Assembly: GCF_000720475.1 (NCBI RefSeq)
Contig: NZ_JOAP01000098.1
Location: forward strand, 1-8,832
Reading direction: 5' to 3'
Length of the DNA stretch: 8,832 nt
DNA from: Streptomyces aureocirculatus
Lineage (GTDB): Bacteria; Actinomycetota; Actinomycetes; Streptomycetales; Streptomycetaceae
Numbering within the stretch: the stretch's first letter is position 1; each line of letters opens with the position of its first letter. This document shows positions 6,401 through 8,832 of the stretch, one piece after another. The notes under the pieces are model-generated. The model had not been told where the DNA came from and made no database searches. It saw only the letters and a list, made by a program, of their open reading frames with translations. The translations under genes and the position numbers were made by a program.

Positions 6401-8107
6401 CTACTTGGCGTCGGCATAGCACTCCACCACAGCCACCGTGAACGGGAACCGCACCGGCGTCTCACCGAAGGCGATCCGCCCCGCGAGGTCCCCGGCCTCG
6501 CGCACCGCGGCCACGACGGCCTCCGCCTCCTCCTGCGGGCAGTGCACGATCACCTCGTCGTGCTGGAAGAAGACCAGTTCGGCGCGCATCCCCGCGGTGG
6601 CCCTGCGCAGCGCGGCGAGCAGCAGCAGCGCCCAGTCGGCGGCGCTGCCCTGCACGACGAAGTTACGGGTGAAGCGGCCCCGGGCGCGCGCGTCCGACGA
6701 GGCGTACCCGGGCGTGAACTCGTCCTGGGGCGCGGTGTTCCCGGCGGCGGGCGCCTCCTGCGGCAGGCCCGCCTCGCCGCCGTCGTCGTCGGCTCCGCTC
6801 CCGACGGCCGGAGGGCTGGTCCGCCCCAGCCACGTCCGGACGAGCCGCCCCTCCTCGCCCGCCTTCGCCGCGTCGTCCACGTACGCGACGGCGAGGGGGA
6901 AGCGGCGGCGCAGCGCCGCCAGGTTCTTCAGGCCGTCGCCCGAGGTCTGCCCGTACACCGCGCCGAGCAGCGCCAGCTTGGCGTGCTCGCGGTCACCGGC
7001 GAACGCGCGGTCGGAAAGGCGGGTGTACAGGTCCTCCGCGCTGCCCGCGACATCCATCAGACCGCGGTCGCGGGAGATCGCGGCGAGGACGCGGGGCTCC
7101 ATCTGGTCGGCGTCGGCGACGACCAGGCGCCAACCGGGGTCGGCGACCACGGCGCGCCGGATGACCTTGGGGATCTGGAGCGCGCCGCCGCCGTTGGTGG
7201 TCCAGCGCCCCGAGACGGTGCCGCCCGGCGTGTACCCGGGGCGGAAGCGGCCGTCGCGCACCCAGTCCTGGAGCCAGGACCAGCCGTGGGCGGTCCAGAT
7301 GCGGTACAGCGTCTTGTACCGGAGCAGCGGCACGACCGCCGGGTGGTCGACCTCCTCAAGCTCCCACTTGCGCGTCGACTTGAGCCGGATGCCGGCGCGG
7401 GCGAACGCCTTCACCACCTCCGCGGGCAGGTCGGGGCGTACGCGGTGGCCGAACGCCGCGGACACCTCGTCCGCCAGCTCGGCGAGCCTGCGCGGCTCAC
7501 CACTGCCTCCGTACCGCTCGCCGAGCAGCTCGTGCAGCACCTCCTTGTGCGTGTCGGCGCGCCACGGCAGGCCCGCCGCGTTCATCTCGGCGGCCACGAG
7601 CATGCCCGCCGACTCGGCCGCCGTGAGCAGCTTCATGCGGCCCGGGTGGGCGGTGGCCCCGTGCCGGGTGAGCTGGTCCGCGTACACCTCCAGGAGGGCT
7701 TCCAGGGGGAGGTGGGCCGCCTGGGACGGCTCGAAGAGGGAGTCCTGCGCGCCTGGCTCGGCCGCGCGGGGTGGGGGGTCCTGCGGTACGGGTCTTCGGT
7801 GCAGGCGGGCCCAGGCGGCCGCCGCGGAGCGGGGCTCGCCGAGGCGGCCCTCGTGGCCGAGGAGCAGCAGCTCGGCCGCCTCGATGTCGTAGCAGCGCTC
7901 CACGCGTACGCCCGCGGCGAGCAGCCGCGGGTACACGGCGGTCGTCGACCGCCACACCCACCGGGTCACCTCGGGGCGCCGTCGCACCGCCGCGACAAGA
8001 TCCGCCTCCCGGCGCACGTCCCCCACGGGCCGCCCGCCCTCGTCCACCGGCACCAGGGCAGCACCCCCGCCCGCCTCCTCCGCCACCACCCACCGTCCAC
8101 CGCTCAT
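6401..8107 (-). CDS. PolA-like family-A DNA polymerase (annotated in relatives as bifunctional 3'-5' exonuclease/DNA polymerase)
   Basis: A 568-residue polymerase with no 5'-nuclease domain, so it is not the replicative-repair PolA. Polymerase motifs are intact: motif A DADQMEPR (332-339, catalytic Asp332 and steric-gate-position Glu337), motif B REHAKLALLGAVYG (373-386, Arg373, Lys377, Tyr385), and motif C QHDE (515-518, Asp517 and Glu518). SGRWTT (299-304) matches the TGRLSS segment, and Arg478, Asn482 and Gln486 match the R-N-Q set before QGSAAD. In motif B the position of E. coli Phe762 is Leu381. The N-terminal 110 residues occupy the exonuclease place, but the first Asp-X-Glu motif is not evident; YDIEAAE (73-79) may be the remnant of a later motif. 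A disordered Gly/Pro/Asp insert spans about 430-475. The ATG at 8107 is chosen because it matches the usual N-terminus as I remember it; in-frame GTGs at 8146 and 8143 have a better ribosome binding site. It probably acts in DNA repair or lesion handling, which is inference. Confidence 0.9.
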   Translation of the reverse strand: MSGGRWVVAEEAGGGAALVPVDEGGRPVGDVRREADLVAAVRRRPEVTRWVWRSTTAVYPRLLAAGVRVERCYDIEAAELLLLGHEGRLGEPRSAAAAWARLHRRPVPQDPPPRAAEPGAQDSLFEPSQAAHLPLEALLEVYADQLTRHGATAHPGRMKLLTAAESAGMLVAAEMNAAGLPWRADTHKEVLHELLGERYGGSGEPRRLAELADEVSAAFGHRVRPDLPAEVVKAFARAGIRLKSTRKWELEEVDHPAVVPLLRYKTLYRIWTAHGWSWLQDWVRDGRFRPGYTPGGTVSGRWTTNGGGALQIPKVIRRAVVADPGWRLVVADADQMEPRVLAAISRDRGLMDVAGSAEDLYTRLSDRAFAGDREHAKLALLGAVYGQTSGDGLKNLAALRRRFPLAVAYVDDAAKAGEEGRLVRTWLGRTSPPAVGSGADDDGGEAGLPQEAPAAGNTAPQDEFTPGYASSDARARGRFTRNFVVQGSAADWALLLLAALRRATAGMRAELVFFQHDEVIVHCPQEEAEAVVAAVREAGDLAGRIAFGETPVRFPFTVAVVECYADAK

Positions 8108-8156
8108 ACCCCCGACGATCCCACCGCCCACTGACAACGCCACCACGCGACGCTTT

Positions 8157-8163
8157 CTCCCCC
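8157..8163 (-). promoter_or_regulatory. GGGGGAG ribosome-binding-site-like run upstream of the polymerase
   Basis: On the minus strand GGGGGAG lies 10 bases before an in-frame GTG at 8146-8144, which would give a 581-residue protein. The ATG at 8107 has only GGGGG one base away and GGTGGGA 12 bases away. The start is therefore ambiguous between 8146 (or 8143) and 8107. Confidence 0.4.
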
Positions 8164-8180
8164 ACCCGCCCGCCCTTCCC

Positions 8181-8322
8181 CGCGCTGGCGCGCTTGTCCT
8201 CAATCGCCGGACGGGCTGAATACTTCGCCCCGGCGGCACGGGCCCAGCCCCCGGGCGAAGCTCCAAGCCCCCCGGCGAAGTTCCAAGCCCGTCCGGCGTT
8301 TGAGGACGAGCGCGCCAGCGCG
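8181..8322. repeat. Near-perfect 37-bp inverted repeat of the hairpin element
   Basis: The left arm 8181-8217 is an inverted copy of the intergenic element, and the right arm 8286-8322 is a direct copy. By eye 35 of 37 positions pair, separated by 68 bases. The middle holds two imperfect direct repeats of GGCGAAGCTCCAAGCCC type. A transcript through here could fold into one long hairpin. It lies 73-215 bases upstream of the polymerase ATG, within or before its promoter region. Confidence 0.85.
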
Positions 8323-8328
8323 ACGAGC

Positions 8329-8343
8329 CGCCGCTCCGCGGCG
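8329..8343. repeat. Degenerate half element with 6-bp GC hairpin
   Basis: CGCCGC-TCC-GCGGCG is a six-pair stem with a three-base loop. It is preceded by GACGAG and followed by ATTTCC, as in the 3' half of the intergenic element, so it looks like a decayed second-hairpin copy. Confidence 0.5.
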
Positions 8344-8396
8344 ATTTCCCCCACCCACCTGCCCTTCCACCCGCACCGGGCCTGAGCGCACCTTCC

Positions 8397-8818
8397 CAGC
8401 CCACCCGGCGTTCGAGGGTGCGTGGCGCGGAGCGTGACTTCAGCCGGTCGGGTGTCCGAGGGCGAGGTGCGCGGCGCATTCCCAGCCTGTCCGGCGTTTG
8501 AGGACGAGCGCGAAGCGCGATTCCAGCCTGCCCACCGTTCGAGGGCGTGGCGCGGAGCGCGACTTCAGCCGGTCGGGTGTCCGAGGGCGAGGTGCGCGGC
8601 GCATTTCCAGCCCGTCCGGCGTTTGAGGACGAGCGCGGAGCGTGATTTCAGCCTGTTCGGCATTTAAGGGCGAGGTGCGCAGTGCAACTCCAGCCTGTCC
8701 GGCGTTCGAGGGTGCGTGGCGCGGAGCGCGACCTCAGCCGGTCGGGTGTTCGAGGGCGGGGTGCACCGTGCGTTTCCAGCCCGTCCGGCGTTTGAGGACG
8801 AGGCGCGGAGCGCCGATA
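8397..8818 (+). repeat. Ten-unit tandem array of the ~42-bp hairpin element
   Basis: Units begin at each CAGCC: 8397, 8441, 8483, 8524, 8566, 8608, 8649, 8691, 8735 and 8777, with lengths of 41-44. Three subtypes recur in order. A has a GTTCGAGGG core with a GGCGCGGAGCG tail (8397, 8524, 8691). B begins CAGCCGGTCGGGTG (8441, 8566, 8735). C is canonical, GTCCGGCGTTTGAGGAC (8483, 8608, 8777). One extra divergent unit lies at 8649. Each unit has two potential hairpins, with compensatory changes between units. No unique spacers are present, so it is not CRISPR. Function is unknown. Confidence 0.9.
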
Positions 8819-8832
8819 CGCGGGGGTCCAGG

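Larger units (their letters stand above)
8108..8832. other. Gene-free region upstream of the polymerase, filled with repeats
   Basis: About 725 bases hold no credible gene. Positions 8108-8180 should contain the polymerase promoter and leader, but I see no convincing -35/-10 pair. From 8181 to 8818 nearly everything is the hairpin element in inverted, half or tandem form. The 81-codon open frame at 8422-8667 is just a translation of the repeats. The last bases (8819-8832) are unassigned, and the next gene lies outside. Confidence 0.8.

Noticed and set aside
4893..6422. 509-codon minus-strand open frame under the NB-ARC/TPR part
   Set aside because: It is a mirror of the real coding frame, with no recognisable domain, and it overlaps the end of the polymerase gene.
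6269..8134. Plus-strand open frames opposite the polymerase (also 6438-7892)
   Set aside because: The minus strand encodes all family-A polymerase motifs in order; the plus-strand peptides look like codon shadows.
8422..8667. Short plus-strand open frame of 81 codons
   Set aside because: It lies wholly in the tandem repeats and its peptide is just the repeated unit read through.
8397..8818. CRISPR array
   Set aside because: Units are 41-44 bases back to back with no unique spacers between them, subtypes recur, and no cas gene is seen.

Overview
The base composition is very GC-rich, third codon positions are almost all G or C, and the proteins belong to families typical of actinomycetes: a large SARP/AfsR-like regulator and a short family-A DNA polymerase. 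I infer a Streptomyces or close relative chromosome. No rRNA, tRNA, transposase, CRISPR or phage gene is visible.

Layout. (1) Positions 2-2323, plus strand: the bulk of a two-pass membrane sensor histidine kinase. Its reading frame is open to the left window edge, so the true start and the expected partner response regulator lie outside. (2) Positions 2324-2675: a 352-base gap holding one full and one half copy of a two-hairpin intergenic repeat, then an AT-richer regulatory island. The island has a 5-7-5 inverted repeat and three heptamers spaced exactly 11 bp. (3) Positions 2676-6392, plus strand: a 1238-residue SARP-NB-ARC-TPR regulator of AfsR architecture, with an 18-copy octapeptide (VPGG-containing) tandem array between its DNA-binding half and its ATPase. 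(4) Positions 6401-8107, minus strand, convergent with an 8-base gap: a 568-residue PolA-like DNA polymerase whose N-terminal exonuclease domain looks degenerate. (5) Positions 8108-8832: 725 bases without a gene. They carry a near-perfect 37-bp inverted repeat, a degenerate half element, and ten tandem units of about 42 bp made of the same element seen at 2394-2434.

The kinase and the SARP regulator may both serve signal-responsive control, but nothing in the sequence proves that they act in one pathway. The polymerase looks functionally unrelated and is joined only by convergence.

The dominant theme is repeat expansion at several scales: in-frame arrays in both regulatory proteins (12, 15, 15, 24 and 9 bp periods) and a structured intergenic element outside genes. 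The most interesting points are the intergenic element, whose hairpins show compensatory base changes and whose terminal array has a higher-order A-B-C order, and the triple 11-bp-spaced heptamers before the SARP gene.
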